Below are positions 7,944 to 8,501 of a DNA stretch of 8,501 nucleotides, one piece after another. Position numbers and translations under genes: made by a program. The notes beneath the pieces are model-generated. The model saw only the letters and a program-made list of their open reading frames with translations. It searched no databases and was not told the origin of the DNA. The stretch lies in the NCBI GenBank assembly GCA_009774145.1, contig VSND01000214.1, forward strand, positions 1-8,501, written 5' to 3'. This stretch comes from Lachnospiraceae bacterium. GTDB taxonomy: Bacteria; Bacillota; Clostridia; Lachnospirales; Lachnospiraceae. Every line of letters starts with the position of its first letter. The first letter of the stretch is position 1.

Positions 7944-8501
7944 CTAGATATATAATATGAATTTATCCTGTTTTTTATAAAATACTGCCATTCCAATAAT
8001 CAGCATCACAACAGAAGGAAGTATACAGTACAGATTCTGCATCAAATTCGGTATTCTTCCTTCCAGAACCAGAGCTCTCATATAACGCACATAATGTGTT
8101 AATGGATTCAATTTTAAAATAAGCTCCAGTCCATTATCCACCAATAATTCTGATGGATAAAACAATGGCGTCATGTACATCCAGATCAGAGTTACAATCG
8201 TGTACAAATGCCCAATATCTCTGAAAAAAACATCCAGTGTAGCCAGTATCATACCAAGCCCAAGGCAGAAAAGCATCAGATAAACAACCAGGACAGGCGT
8301 TAATAAAATTGTCCAGTAAAAACGAGCTCTTGTAACCAGCATCACAATCAGCATTGCTATAAAAGAAAACCCTAGATTCACCAGACTGGATGCAACCTTT
8401 GACATTGGAAATAAATACTTTGGTATATACACTTTTTTCATCAGAGCATTATTGTTCACAATGGAAAACAAAGATAAAGTAGTAGATTCATTTAAAAAAG
8501 T
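7944..8501 (-). CDS. Polysaccharide ABC exporter permease (ABC-2 type, Wzm/TagG-like), 5' end outside the window
   Basis: The last 185 residues of the membrane subunit of the exporter are present. The frame is open to the window edge, so the TTG at 8471 is internal and not the start; about 70-90 N-terminal residues are probably missing by comparison with the usual 260-270. Visible family marks are NNNALMKKVYIPKYLFP (partial residues 16-32), the VFFRDIGHL loop, WMYMTPLFYP and LNPLTHYVRY, the common pattern of ABC-2 exporters for O-antigen, teichoic acid and rhamnose polymers. There are about five hydrophobic helices in the visible part. It ends in TAG at 7946-7944, 11 bases before the ATPase start. 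It forms the membrane channel, presumably as a dimer with two ATPase subunits. Confidence 0.92.
   Translation of the reverse strand, partial: TFLNESTTLSLFSIVNNNALMKKVYIPKYLFPMSKVASSLVNLGFSFIAMLIVMLVTRARFYWTILLTPVLVVYLMLFCLGLGMILATLDVFFRDIGHLYTIVTLIWMYMTPLFYPSELLVDNGLELILKLNPLTHYVRYMRALVLEGRIPNLMQNLYCILPSVVMLIIGMAVFYKKQDKFILYI

Noticed and set aside
7556..7960. Plus-strand open frame of 134 residues
   Set aside because: It lies opposite the ATPase gene, which has every conserved motif; it is a shadow frame with no ribosome site or recognisable domain.
8469..8471. TTG as the start of the permease gene (175 residues)
   Set aside because: The frame stays open to the window edge and the upstream codons read naturally into the family motif, so the gene is simply cut off at 8501.

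Overview
The window looks like part of a surface-polysaccharide locus from a low-GC Gram-positive bacterium, most likely a Clostridia/Lachnospiraceae-type organism. This is inferred from the AT-rich coding sequence, the strong GGAGG-type ribosome sites and the style of the proteins; no taxonomic marker gene is present.

Left part (34-3570, + strand): one very large gene for an 1178-residue polytopic membrane protein. Its C-terminal part has the motifs of the DUF6020 family, which resembles GT-C glycosyltransferases. Its N-terminal half carries three diverged copies of an extracytoplasmic beta-type module separated by membrane segments.

Middle (3571-3721): a short convergent intergenic region. 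It holds a 16-bp stem-loop whose pairing favours termination of the minus-strand operon. It also holds a short hydrophobic reading frame that may be the relic of a gene end.

Right part (8501 down to 3722, - strand): a compact operon with gaps of 11, 23 and 26 bases. In transcription order it encodes an ABC-2 polysaccharide export permease (5' end outside the window), its ATPase, a two-domain GT2-GT4 glycosyltransferase, and a polytopic membrane protein split by a frameshift in a run of nine G.

Proposed joint role (inference): the two-domain glycosyltransferase adds two sugars to a lipid-linked glycan in the cytoplasm, and the permease and ATPase export it. The two large membrane proteins may modify the exported polymer or add sugars outside the membrane. 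The poly-G run in the last operon gene would make that step switchable if it is real and not a sequencing error. No RNA genes, CRISPR arrays or insertion sequences were recognised.
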